NCBI GenBank assembly: GCA_964493425.1
Contig: CAZBMW010000003.1
Coordinates: forward strand, 62,001-126,000
DNA from: CAYLMG01 sp964493425
Lineage (GTDB): Bacteria > Planctomycetota > Phycisphaerae > Sedimentisphaerales > Anaerobacaceae
DNA length: 64,000 nt
Reading direction: 5' to 3'
Positions within the stretch are counted from its first letter, which is position 1, and each line of letters starts with the position of its first letter. The notes beneath the pieces were generated by a model. That model did not search any database. It was given only the letters and a program-made list of their open reading frames with translations, and was not told the DNA's origin. This document shows positions 35,927 to 44,120 of the stretch, piece by piece. The position numbers and the translations under genes are program-made.

Positions 35927-36784
35927 GTGTCTCGAATTATTGAGTTTGAAGAAGTTGTCAGGACTGTTGAATCGCTTTGTGAGACGGTCTGTTATGAATT
36001 GCCGGCAGATGTTCTGGAAGGGCTTAAGCAGGCTGCAAAGAAAGAGAGCAGTCAGAGAGCGGTAAAGATATTGGAACAGCTTATCGAAAATGCGCGGATT
36101 GCAGCAGAAGAAAAGATACCGCTCTGCCAGGATACGGGGATAGCTGTGGTTTTTGTCGAGCTTGGCAGCGATGTTGTTATTAAGGCTGAGAAGGATAAAA
36201 CGATTATTGATGCGATTGATGCGGGAGTAGCCGGCGGTTATAAAAAGGGTTTCTTGCGAAACAGTGTTGTTGCCGAGCCTCTCAGGGAGAGGAAGAATAC
36301 CGGCTCAAATACACCGGCTATAGTTCATCTGACAATCGCCGCAGGTGACGGGCTTAAAATAACCGTTATGGCCAAGGGGGGCGGCTGTGAAAACAAGAGC
36401 CAGTTTAAGATGTTTCGGCCAACCGCACAGAGACAGCAGGTAATCGACTGGGTTGTAGAGGTTGCGAGAGAGGCAGGTGCCGATGCGTGTCCGCCTTTTA
36501 TTGTCGGCGTCGGTATCGGGGGAAATTTCGAATATAGCTGTCTTTTGAGCAAGAAAGCCCTTTTGCGTAAGCTGGGTCAGAGAAATAGTGACAGGTTTTA
36601 TGCCGAGCTGGAAGAGGATTTGCTTTCAGCGATTAATGCTCTTGATATTGGCCCGCAGGGTCTGGGCGGAGTGACGACGGCTCTGGATTGTATGGTCGAG
36701 GCAGAAGCCTGTCATATAGCATCTTTGCCAGTTGCGGTAAATATCGAATGTCACAGTCACCGGCATAAATCCGTTGTTATTTAG
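35927..36784 (+). CDS. Class I fumarate hydratase (Fe-S hydro-lyase) alpha subunit
   Basis: 285 residues, matching the alpha subunit of two-subunit fumarase/tartrate dehydratase. The three cluster cysteines fit: Cys67 in PLCQDTG, Cys188 in DACPPFIVG and Cys275 in NIECHSHRH, the same spacing as TtdA. GGGCENKS near 151-158 is a family motif (usually GGGSxNK). It would catalyse fumarate to malate with the beta subunit, which is not next to it and not seen in the window. GTG start overlaps the end of the upstream gene region by a 2-base gap. Confidence 0.88.
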   Translation: MSRIIEFEEVVRTVESLCETVCYELPADVLEGLKQAAKKESSQRAVKILEQLIENARIAAEEKIPLCQDTGIAVVFVELGSDVVIKAEKDKTIIDAIDAGVAGGYKKGFLRNSVVAEPLRERKNTGSNTPAIVHLTIAAGDGLKITVMAKGGGCENKSQFKMFRPTAQRQQVIDWVVEVAREAGADACPPFIVGVGIGGNFEYSCLLSKKALLRKLGQRNSDRFYAELEEDLLSAINALDIGPQGLGGVTTALDCMVEAEACHIASLPVAVNIECHSHRHKSVVI

Positions 36785-36807
36785 CAGGGAAACTATCTGA
36801 GGCTGAA

Positions 36808-37890
36808 ATGATAACAGAAGTCAAACTGGCGAAGCTGAGCAAAAATATGGAGGAAGCAGCCATAGTGGCTTTTTCGGTCAATATCGGCGACGAGGTTAAA
36901 AAGGGGGACAAGCTTTTCGAGATTGAGACCGACAAGGCCTGCGTTGAGGTTGAGTCACCGGCTGATGGTTTTGTCAGGCATATTTTTGTCGAACCTGGTT
37001 TTGTGGTTGGTGTTGGGACAACGATATTACTTTTGGCTGAAAAAGATGAAGATATTCCACAGCGGCTTTTGAATTCTTTGACGGCTGCGATACCGCCTCA
37101 AAAGGAATACGACAGGGGTGAGGTTGAACCGGAGAATCAAAAATCTATAGCCGAGGCAATTAGAGATTCGCAGTCAGCGGCGGCTGACAGGCAAATCAGA
37201 CTGGGTGACACTGTTCCGCTTACGAAGCTGCAGAAGATAACCGCAGAGAAAATGCTCGAATCCAAAAAGCAGATACCCTGTTTTTATCTGAATGCGAAGG
37301 TTGATGTCACCGAATTGGTGGATTTGAGAGCAAAGCTTAATCGCGACAGTGATGTAAATATTTCGTATAATGACTTTATTATCAAAGCTGTTGCTGCAGG
37401 ACTGGAGCATTTTTCCCTAATGACGGGCAGGTTGTATGGTGGAGTTATAGATCTTGCAGAGGATGTCAATATAGGTCTTGCGACTTCTGTATCCGGTGTT
37501 TTGTATGTACCTGTGATAAAACAGGCAGATAAAAAAAGTATTGTGGAAATTGCCTCGGACAGAGCAAGGCTCATTGAAAAGGCTCGGCGGCACAAGCTCG
37601 GCCCAGAAGACCTTGAGGATGGCTGTATTACCATAAGCAATCTCGGCTCTTTCGGTGTGGATTCGTTTATACCGATAGTTGTTCCCGGCCAGTGCAGCAT
37701 TATCGGTGTCGGGCGGATAAGCGAGTTGCCGGTGCCGGATGACGGCGGTTTTGTTATAAGAAAGCAGATGAGTTTGACTATCGCTGTGGACCACAGGATT
37801 GCAAACGGCTCTTACGCATCAGAATTTCTGGATTACGTGAGAGAATATCTCGAAGATAATTCAAATTTTCAAGCGGTAATTGCTAAATAG
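36808..37890 (+). CDS. 2-oxoacid dehydrogenase E2 acyltransferase without E1/E3-binding domain
   Basis: 360 residues. Residues 1-80 form a lipoyl domain with the modified lysine at Lys43 (EIETDKACVEVESP). A linker of about 50 residues follows, then the catalytic CAT-like domain from about 130, with NISYNDFIIKAVA, ISNLGSFGVDSFIPI and the active-site DHRIANG (His329). The small peripheral subunit-binding domain usual between the two is absent. E1 and E3 genes are not in the window. It could be a lone acyltransferase or use E1/E3 genes elsewhere. TGAGG precedes the ATG. Last gene of the S55 cluster. Confidence 0.85.
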   Translation: MITEVKLAKLSKNMEEAAIVAFSVNIGDEVKKGDKLFEIETDKACVEVESPADGFVRHIFVEPGFVVGVGTTILLLAEKDEDIPQRLLNSLTAAIPPQKEYDRGEVEPENQKSIAEAIRDSQSAAADRQIRLGDTVPLTKLQKITAEKMLESKKQIPCFYLNAKVDVTELVDLRAKLNRDSDVNISYNDFIIKAVAAGLEHFSLMTGRLYGGVIDLAEDVNIGLATSVSGVLYVPVIKQADKKSIVEIASDRARLIEKARRHKLGPEDLEDGCITISNLGSFGVDSFIPIVVPGQCSIIGVGRISELPVPDDGGFVIRKQMSLTIAVDHRIANGSYASEFLDYVREYLEDNSNFQAVIAK

Positions 37891-37938
37891 ACATACACTG
37901 TGTCTTTGGATATTTTCTTTTTTTTCAGGCTAACAGGT

Positions 37939-37951
37939 TGCCATTTTGGCA
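37939..37951. promoter_or_regulatory. Possible enhancer-protein binding site for the hsp20 sigma-54 promoter
   Basis: Inverted repeat TGCCA-TTT-TGGCA centred about 86 bases upstream of the -24 GG, a usual distance for sigma-54 activators. A second imperfect copy starting TGCCA at 37971 follows 32 bases on, as in paired activator sites. Confidence 0.4.
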
Positions 37952-38029
37952 GCTAAAAGCACCTTCCAGATGCCACTTTTTGGGCTGATATCCTGTTTTT
38001 TTAAGCAGAAATCGCGATTTTAAGTGATT

Positions 38030-38044
38030 TGGCACGAGGTTTGC
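38030..38044 (+). promoter_or_regulatory. Sigma-54 (RpoN) promoter of hsp20
   Basis: TGGCACG (38030-38036), 4 bases, TTGC (38041-38044): a perfect match to the -24/-12 consensus TGGCACG-N4-TTGC. Transcription would begin near 38056, about 57 bases before the hsp20 ATG. Confidence 0.82.
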
Positions 38045-38112
38045 GAATAATTATTATAGACTGAAAAATGAAAATAGTTACAAAACAGTTGAGTTGAAAG
38101 GAGGTGTTTATT

Positions 38113-38559
38113 ATGTCACTGATACCTTATAGAAGAAGAGAAAAAGGTGATTTGGCATCTCTCCACAGGGACATGGATGATTTGTTCAATTCATTTTTCG
38201 GCAGTTGGCCGACAACGGCGCTCGAAAGCAGGGTGTGGCCTGCAATGGATGTGTCCGAGGATGAAAATGAGATTATGATAACAGCGGAAGTGCCCGGCTG
38301 CAAAGCTGAGGATGTAGATATAGCTGTGCACGGAAATACGCTGAGCATTACGGGCGAGAAGAAACAAGAGCAGGAGAAAAAAGAGAAAGGCTACTATCAT
38401 CTCGAGAGGTCGTACGGCAGCTTTCGACGTGAGTTAACACTTCCCGCCGACGTGGAGACCGACAAGGTCGAGGCCGTTTGCAAGGACGGAGTGCTTTCAA
38501 TAAAGCTGCCGAAGGCTGAGAAAGCCAAGGCCATCAAGGTCAAGGTCAAAGGCCAATAA
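38113..38559 (+). CDS. Small heat shock protein, Hsp20/alpha-crystallin family
   Basis: 148 residues from ATG 38113, with GGAGG 8 bases upstream; the GTG 9 bases earlier overlaps the ribosome site. The N-terminus (MDDLFNSFFGSW) is the usual phenylalanine-rich segment. The alpha-crystallin domain spans about 45-145: VWPAMDVSEDENEIMITAEV (first strand), then GVLSIKLPK, the conserved GxLxxxxPK. It prevents aggregation of unfolded proteins without ATP. Its promoter is sigma-54 type, and a strong terminator follows, so it is a single-gene unit. Confidence 0.95.
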   Translation: MSLIPYRRREKGDLASLHRDMDDLFNSFFGSWPTTALESRVWPAMDVSEDENEIMITAEVPGCKAEDVDIAVHGNTLSITGEKKQEQEKKEKGYYHLERSYGSFRRELTLPADVETDKVEAVCKDGVLSIKLPKAEKAKAIKVKVKGQ

Positions 38560-38590
38560 CCGATATAGAAAAAACTTATTGCTAACAGAA

Positions 38591-38630
38591 AATGCCGCTC
38601 TTATATATGGATGAGAGCGGCATTTTTTTT
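38591..38630 (+). terminator. Strong Rho-independent terminator after hsp20
   Basis: Stem AATGCCGCTCT / AGAGCGGCATT (11 base pairs) with a 12-base loop and a run of 8 T. Confidence 0.92.
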
Positions 38631-38754
38631 ACAGACGGGATGTTTTTTCCTGCTTGTTTTTAAGTGGTGTGTGAGAGAGCAAAATACACGATTTTTATAC
38701 TGATAGGAGCGTTTTTTACTGGCGAGTCCTATAAAAAGTAAAGGTTTTAGTGGT

Positions 38755-38783
38755 TTGTTGCCGAATAGAATGTTAAGTATATT
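38755..38783 (+). promoter_or_regulatory. Candidate promoter of the ParA-CBM48 gene
   Basis: TTGTTG (38755-38760), 17-base spacer, TATATT (38778-38783). About 100 bases upstream of the ATG at 38887. Confidence 0.42.
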
Positions 38784-38886
38784 TACATTTTGTAACAAAC
38801 GAACGGCTTAAATGAACTCTTGTTTGGGCTGGCGTGAGGTGTTTTTTGTTTTGTGAGAGCTAAGCCCTCAGAGCGGGAGAAAAGCT

Positions 38887-40290
38887 ATGAGAACAATAGC
38901 GGTCGTTAATCAAAAAGGAGGATGCGGCAAGACTACTATATCGATAAACCTGGCCAGTGCGCTTGCCGAGCTGGGCAAGAAGACACTACTGGTTGATATG
39001 GACCCGCAATCACATTGTGCCGTTGGTCTTGCTGTTCCCGAAGAGCAGATTGAGCAGAGCATTTACGATGTTCTGATAAGTAAAAGCAGAAACGAGCCTA
39101 TTAAGTTGACCGAGATACTCTGGCAGATTAGCGACAGGCTGGATTTGGCACCGGCCAGTATAGACCTGTCGGCATTCGAGCAGCAGATGGCGGGTGTCGC
39201 CGAGCGTGAAGGCTGTTTGAGGGACGTTCTTGGTGAGCTTAAAGGTGAGTTTGAGTACGTGGTAGTTGATTGCCCGCCAGCGGTCGGGCTTTTGACTTTT
39301 AATGCGCTTAGAGCAGCTACCGATGTTGTTGTGCCGGTAGAGACCGGATACTTTTCATTGCATGGGCTGAGCAAGCAGCTTGAGACGCTGAACATTTTAT
39401 GCCAGCGATGCGGACAGCAGATTAACATCAGAGTTGTTGCAAGTATGTATGATATAAGGACAAAGATGGCTCGGGAAATTATGGCTGAGCTGAGGTCCTG
39501 CTTCGGCGAGAGAATGCTTAAGACGATAGTGAATTTCAATACGAAGTTAAAAGAGGCCGCCAGTTTTGGTCAGCCGATAGGTGAGTATGACTCTGCCAGC
39601 AAGGGGCGCAGCGATTTTATTGCATTGGCTGAGGAGGTTGTCGCTTGCGAGAGTATGCAGCAGCGGCGAGAGCTTGTTAACTCCTTGTCGAGCCAGCTCG
39701 ATGATATCAGCAGTAGTGCAGATGAGCTGCTGAAATCTACAAAACCTGCTGAGGCAATAGAAGAGCCGATTGTTGATAAACCGGCGGTGGAGAAAGAATC
39801 ACCTGCCCAGACTGAGCCGGTCGCTATAGTAAAGCCCGTCTTAACCAATCCGTCTGCCGATAGGGCTGAAGAACAAGGTGAATCTGAATCTTTCGAATCC
39901 GCAGAGTCCTTAAAACCCGCTGAAGAGATTATTGAGATTGAGCCCGAGGTGCCGGTTGAGCCTGAGGTACCGGCTGAGCCTGTCAGCACCGAGGAGAAGC
40001 TTTCGGATTATTACGGGGTCAGCCAGATGAATGCCGCTGTGGTGTTTGTAACTCTTTATCCTCGTGCCAGCAAGGTTCAGATTGCCGGTGACTTTAATAA
40101 TTGGCAGCCGGAAAAGACTGAGATGCAGAAGGTCGGCGACAGCGGCATTTGGCAGACGAAACTGTCTCTGCCGCCCGGAAAGCATCAATATCGTCTTGTT
40201 GTTGACGGGCATTGGCAGCAAGACCCCTATAATGAGCAAACTGAGTTGAATCCTTTCGGAGGGTTTAATTCGGTCGTCGAAGTGGAATAG
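38887..40290 (+). CDS. ParA/MinD-type ATPase fused to a glycogen-binding (CBM48/AMPK-beta-like) domain
   Basis: 467 residues. Residues 1-255 are a ParA ATPase: deviant Walker A KGGCGKTT (10-17, signature Lys10 and Lys15), A-prime LLVDMDPQSH and Walker B VVVDCPPAVG. Residues about 270-372 are an acidic Pro/Glu/Ala-rich linker (repeated EVPVEPEVPAEP). Residues about 385-467 form a CBM48-like domain: IAGDFNNW (Trp406), PGKHQYRLVVDGHWQQDP (Arg436, Trp443) and FNSVVEV (Asn461), matching sugar-contact positions of AMPK beta. ParA proteins position cargo by ATP-driven nucleoid binding. No ParB or parS is seen. It likely couples a positioning ATPase to alpha-glucan (inference). Single gene. Confidence 0.85.
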   Translation: MRTIAVVNQKGGCGKTTISINLASALAELGKKTLLVDMDPQSHCAVGLAVPEEQIEQSIYDVLISKSRNEPIKLTEILWQISDRLDLAPASIDLSAFEQQMAGVAEREGCLRDVLGELKGEFEYVVVDCPPAVGLLTFNALRAATDVVVPVETGYFSLHGLSKQLETLNILCQRCGQQINIRVVASMYDIRTKMAREIMAELRSCFGERMLKTIVNFNTKLKEAASFGQPIGEYDSASKGRSDFIALAEEVVACESMQQRRELVNSLSSQLDDISSSADELLKSTKPAEAIEEPIVDKPAVEKESPAQTEPVAIVKPVLTNPSADRAEEQGESESFESAESLKPAEEIIEIEPEVPVEPEVPAEPVSTEEKLSDYYGVSQMNAAVVFVTLYPRASKVQIAGDFNNWQPEKTEMQKVGDSGIWQTKLSLPPGKHQYRLVVDGHWQQDPYNEQTELNPFGGFNSVVEVE

Positions 40291-40518
40291 GAAACCATCA
40301 ATAGAATCCGGTGTTTAATCGCTGTTATTCATATGTCTTTTTGTTGCGGGGGCTTTGTTTACGGTTAGTCTTAACAATTATTTTATCCATTTTTCAACAC
40401 CATTTTGTTGTTAAAAAAAATTAATTTTTTGCTTGCTTTTTCGCGGAGTAAGGTGATAATTGCTTACGAGAGGGGTGAACTTACATAATTAACAGCAGTT
40501 GTTCTTTTCAGTTTATTG

Positions 40519-41136
40519 ATGATGGGTGCTCGCAATATTCTTTATTGTATCTCTGCGTTCATTGTTGCAGCGGGGGGCTGGATTTGCCCTATTTATGGGG
40601 TGCCGGTTTATATTTGTGGAGGCGATTTTAACCTGCGAATCCCACAAGAGCCGGACAGTTCTTACGGATGGATGGCCGACGCCGTTATAGATATCCCAGT
40701 CCATTACAGTATCAGCGACCTTGATGTTAAGATTAATATAACGCACAGCAGCGTTTTTGATTTACGGCTGTTTTTAGTAAACCCAGCAGGGATATCTGTT
40801 GTTTTGAATGAATATCTGGATCTGAACGATTTTTTTTATAGCCCTAATTATACCCAGACAATATTTGATGATGAGGCCCTTGTATCGATAGAGGATGGCG
40901 AAGCTCCTTTTACCGGCCGATACAGGCCGAGAGAGAGCCTGAATATATTCGATGGCGAGGACACTTTCGGTGCGTGGCGATTGCTTATTTATGACCAGTG
41001 TCTTAATGATTCAGGATACCTGAACTCTTTTGAGCTGTTTATTTCGGTTCCTGAGCCGGCTGCTATTTTTCTGTTAGGTTTCGGTTTGGTATTTATGTTG
41101 TTGGGAAATTCAAACAGGGGGTTTAAAAAACACTGA
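40519..41136 (+). CDS. PEP-CTERM protein with a P-domain (proprotein convertase P/Homo B) fold
   Basis: About 205 residues. An N-terminal signal (ILYCISAFIVAAGGWICPIYG) precedes a region like the convertase P-domain (about 30-175): IDIPVHYSISDLDVKINITH, DLRLFLVNPAG and GAWRLLIYDQCLNDSGYLNSF (as two pieces). The C-terminus has the sorting signal VPEPAAIFLLGFGLVFMLL followed by a basic tail, for exosortase processing. No protease domain is attached. Start choice is uncertain: TTG, ATG and ATG occur in a row at 40516-40524 without a clear ribosome site. It converges with yifB. Confidence 0.78.
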   Translation: MMGARNILYCISAFIVAAGGWICPIYGVPVYICGGDFNLRIPQEPDSSYGWMADAVIDIPVHYSISDLDVKINITHSSVFDLRLFLVNPAGISVVLNEYLDLNDFFYSPNYTQTIFDDEALVSIEDGEAPFTGRYRPRESLNIFDGEDTFGAWRLLIYDQCLNDSGYLNSFELFISVPEPAAIFLLGFGLVFMLLGNSNRGFKKH

Positions 41137-41154
41137 AAGTTTTTCTTTTGACGC

Positions 41155-42684
41155 TCATAATTTCCTGTCCAGTTTGCGATAGCTGATTGCCTCGGCGATA
41201 TGTTCGGGTGCGATTTTTTCGCAATCCGCCAGGTCGGCTATGGTTCGGGCGGTCTTGCAGATTTTATCGTGTGCACGTGCGGAAAGACCGAATTCGGTCA
41301 TTGCCTGTTTGAGAAGCATTTCGCAGGGCGAGTCGAGCTCGCAGAACTTTCGAACCTGTTTGTGGGTCATCCGGGCATTTGTCGTTACCTTGCCGTCACC
41401 GAATCGCTTCGCCTGGATGCTTCTGGCCTTTATTACATCTTTTCTTATGCCGGCTGAATCCGACTGAAGTGTTTTTGAACGCAGTTTGGTGAAGGTTACG
41501 GCGGGGACATCAATGTGCATATCGATTCTGTCTATCAGCGGGCCGGAGATTTTCGATAGGTAGCGCTCTATCTGGCCGGGTGTGCATCTGCATCTTCTTG
41601 CGCTCGAGCCGTAAAAACCGCACGGGCAGGGATTACAGGAAGCAACAAGCAGAAAACTGGCAAAGTAAGTTATAGTTCTTTTTGCCCGTGATACGGTGAC
41701 GGTGCCGCTTTCGAGCGGCTGGCGAATCATTTCGAGAACATTACGTGGAAATTCCGTGAACTCATCGAGAAATAAGATTCCGTGATGCGCGAGAGACAGT
41801 TCCCCCGGCCTTGGAATAGTTCCGCCGCCAACGAGTGCAGGACCGCTTGCTGTATGATGCGGTGAGCGTACAGGCCTTGTAGCTAGCAGGGCCTTGCCTT
41901 TCGGCAATAAACCAACCGAAGAATAAATGCGCGTTGTCTCGAGTGACTCTGTCAGGGTCAGCGGCGGCATAATCGTAGCCAGTCTCTGAGCGAGCATAGT
42001 TTTTCCGGCACCCGGCGGTCCAATCATCAAGATATTATGGCCGCCGGCAGCAGCAATTGTCAGGGCTCGTTTAACAGACTCCTGTCCCTTTACATCAGAA
42101 AAATCTACATCGTAGCGGCTTTCGATGTTAAATATCTTCTCGATATCGATAGTGGTAGTTTCCAGCGGCAATTGTCCGTTCAGAAAGCCGACCGCCTGAG
42201 CCAGTGAGCCGACCGCATAAACCTCAATATCACCAACGACGGCAGCTTCAGCGGCATTTTCAAGGGGCACAACGATTGCCCTGTAGCCGTTGGCTGCTGC
42301 GGTCATCGCCATGCTCAAGGCACCTTTCACCGGCCTGACCCTGCCATCGAGAGCGAGTTCACCAACAATGATACAATCCCTGGCAATCTGACTTGTAAAT
42401 ACGCTACTTCCCATAAGCATTCCTAAAGCGATAGGCAAATCGAATGCCGGGCCTTCTTTTTTGATATTTGCGGGAGCAAGATTAACCACGGACTGCGTTC
42501 TGGGATGCTTATAACCGGAATTTATAATAGCACTTTTAACCCGTTCAGTGCTCTCTTTCACTGCTGCGTCAGGCAGCCCGACGATGAGTGTTTTTTCGAA
42601 ACCTCCGCGAGCCACATCGACTTCGACCTCGCAGATTACCCCATTTATTCCCTCAAGGGTGACACTGTGCAGTCTGGCCAGCAT
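41155..42684 (-). CDS. comM: YifB/ComM-family Mg-chelatase-like AAA+ ATPase
   Basis: 509 residues. N-terminal ChlI-like domain (LARLHSVTLEGINGVICEVEVD, about 1-180), AAA+ Walker A MIGPPGAGKTMLAQRL (about 215-230), Walker B GILFLDEFTEF, cysteine-rich SCNPCPCGFYG, and the C-terminal Mg_chelatase_C segment (RAHDKICKTARTIADL). ComM is a hexameric helicase that promotes branch migration in natural transformation. ATG with GAGGAG upstream. A good promoter is at 42715-42743. Confidence 0.94.
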   Translation of the reverse strand: MLARLHSVTLEGINGVICEVEVDVARGGFEKTLIVGLPDAAVKESTERVKSAIINSGYKHPRTQSVVNLAPANIKKEGPAFDLPIALGMLMGSSVFTSQIARDCIIVGELALDGRVRPVKGALSMAMTAAANGYRAIVVPLENAAEAAVVGDIEVYAVGSLAQAVGFLNGQLPLETTTIDIEKIFNIESRYDVDFSDVKGQESVKRALTIAAAGGHNILMIGPPGAGKTMLAQRLATIMPPLTLTESLETTRIYSSVGLLPKGKALLATRPVRSPHHTASGPALVGGGTIPRPGELSLAHHGILFLDEFTEFPRNVLEMIRQPLESGTVTVSRAKRTITYFASFLLVASCNPCPCGFYGSSARRCRCTPGQIERYLSKISGPLIDRIDMHIDVPAVTFTKLRSKTLQSDSAGIRKDVIKARSIQAKRFGDGKVTTNARMTHKQVRKFCELDSPCEMLLKQAMTEFGLSARAHDKICKTARTIADLADCEKIAPEHIAEAISYRKLDRKL

Positions 42685-42714
42685 AATTTCTCCTCTTTTA
42701 AGATTAAAAATTGA

Positions 42715-42743
42715 ATTTTAAGCCTGTTCCAAGATGGTTGCAA
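42715..42743 (-). promoter_or_regulatory. Sigma-70 promoter of comM/yifB
   Basis: Minus strand TTGCAA (42738-42743), 17-base spacer, TAAAAT (42715-42720), about 30 bases upstream of the ATG at 42684. Confidence 0.55.
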
Positions 42744-42981
42744 GTAATTTTAGAGTTTTTAAGTATCTAATATTAGACAAACAAAGATAGAAACTCATAC
42801 CCCCGATAAAGCGCTCAATGTTAAATATCCCGCGAGCGGGTGTTCCTGTGAAGCTGTGGAAAATCGCATTAATTAAAGCCTTTTAAAAAGGTGGGGAGGC
42901 GTGAAAAGGCGGATTTTTTGCCTAAAAATGGGCTTGGCTGGGAAAATTTGAAAAAATTTCACAAATTTTCTGAAAAAAAGC

Positions 42982-43011
42982 TTGCAATTATTTCACCATA
43001 TAGAATATAAT
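42982..43011 (+). promoter_or_regulatory. Promoter of the candidate small RNA
   Basis: TTGCAA (42982-42987), 18-base spacer, TATAAT (43006-43011). The 40 bases upstream are A/T tracts resembling an UP element. Confidence 0.6.
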
Positions 43012-43017
43012 CACAGT

Positions 43018-43145
43018 AGTGATAGAAGTCTTTTCTTCGTTAGTTTTGGTTTCTGCGTTGAGACAGTATAGATTATTTATAAATTTGCAATATATATTAT
43101 GAGCTGTCTCAGAAAGGCCGGAAATGGCATAATCCGGCCTTTTTT
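43018..43145 (+). ncRNA. Candidate small RNA, about 128 nt, with own promoter and terminator
   Basis: The unit runs from the expected start of the promoter at 42982-43011 to the terminator at 43113-43145. Between them is a long-range stem TGAGACAG (43059-43066) / CTGTCTCA (43104-43111) closing an AT-rich loop, and a small GAAG/CTTC hairpin near 43027. No start codon with a ribosome site occurs inside. It did not match any RNA class I know. Confidence 0.6.
43113..43145 (+). terminator. Strong Rho-independent terminator of the candidate small RNA
   Basis: Stem AAAGGCCGGA / TCCGGCCTTT with a 10-base loop AATGGCATAA and a following T-run. There is no protein gene upstream that it could serve on this strand. 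Confidence 0.88.
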
Positions 43146-43517
43146 ATGCGCCCGTTATATGTATTAAGCTTTATTTTGAGGTCTCCGAGTTTATGTTTTC
43201 TTAAACCTGGTCTTATTAAAAGTGCATCTTCTTATGTCCCAATGCAAGATAAAGACTAACTCTCAGGGCGCGACGGAGAGGTTGCTTCAGGGCAAAATCA
43301 GCTTGCAAAATTTCCTTAAAAACAGCAAGATTCTACCTGCCGGAAAGACAATCCAGACACAGAGATGAAAACTGCAGCACTGATGGATGTATTTTTAGGC
43401 AATTAGGTTTGTGGAAAAAAGTTGAAAAATAACAAAACTAACAGAACAGAGGGCGGTTGTTGCGCATCATAAAAGGTGGACAAGTAAGCCCGAAGGCCTA
43501 TCAGGAAGGGCGGCAAC

Positions 43518-44045
43518 TTGGAAAGGCAAGAAATACTTGCGAGAAGATTACAGGCTGGTGAGCGAACAGCAGCGGTTGAGCTCGTTGACAAGTATTATGA
43601 GCGGATTTACCTTTATATGCGCTGGCTTGGGCATAGCCGCGAGGTGAGCGAGGACCTGACGCAGGAATGCTTTCTGCAGGCCTGGAAACACATTGGTCAG
43701 CTGCGAAGCGGCAGGGCTCTGAAAAGCTGGCTATATCGCATTGCTGGCAATATTTCAAAGCAGTACTGGCGAAAGCACGGAGACAAATGTGATGTGAGCT
43801 TAGCAGATGTTGATATAGAAGCATCCGGTGAAGACGGGCCAGGCCAGATTGAACGTAATGAGCAGCTTGTTAGATTGAGAGATGCGGTAGGCAGACTGCC
43901 GTTAAAGCTCAAGCAGACAATTGTTTTGCATTATATGCAGCATTTGACAATCGGAGAATCATCAGATGCGCTGGGTATAAGGAAAGGCACTTTCAAAAGC
44001 AGGTTAAACAGGGCGTTAAAAGCTCTAAGAAAAGAGGTAAAGTGA
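43518..44045 (+). CDS. ECF-type RNA polymerase sigma factor
   Basis: 175 residues. Region 2 (about 15-85: YMRWLGHSREVSEDLTQECFL in two pieces) and region 4 (about 120-170: LPLKLKQTIVLHYMQHLTIGE, then SDALGIRKGTFKSRLNRALK) are clear; there is no region 3, as in ECF factors. The start is TTG 43518 with AGGAAGGG upstream. A membrane protein gene follows at 44121 and a pseudopilin at 44820, a layout repeated at 52.8-56.4 kb on the other strand. It likely directs transcription of a small regulon including these genes (inference). Confidence 0.9.
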   Translation: MERQEILARRLQAGERTAAVELVDKYYERIYLYMRWLGHSREVSEDLTQECFLQAWKHIGQLRSGRALKSWLYRIAGNISKQYWRKHGDKCDVSLADVDIEASGEDGPGQIERNEQLVRLRDAVGRLPLKLKQTIVLHYMQHLTIGESSDALGIRKGTFKSRLNRALKALRKEVK

Positions 44046-44120
44046 AACGGTAACGTAGTCGGCTCATAGGGCATTTTGGGACGTTGGTATGTATTAATAG
44101 GATTAGTTTGTAGGCTGAGT

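Larger units (their letters stand above)
42685..43517. other. Intergenic region with a candidate small RNA unit and an untranslated leader
   Basis: No protein gene is seen. It holds the comM promoter (42715-42743), a palindrome TCTAATATTAGA (42766-42777), A/T-rich sequence (42941-42980) leading to a promoter at 42982, the candidate RNA and its terminator (43018-43145), and about 370 bases without recognisable features before the ECF sigma factor. Confidence 0.7.

Noticed and set aside
40380..40430. CAACA/TGTTG hairpin after the ParA-CBM48 gene as a terminator
   Set aside because: Stem of five pairs followed by A rather than T.
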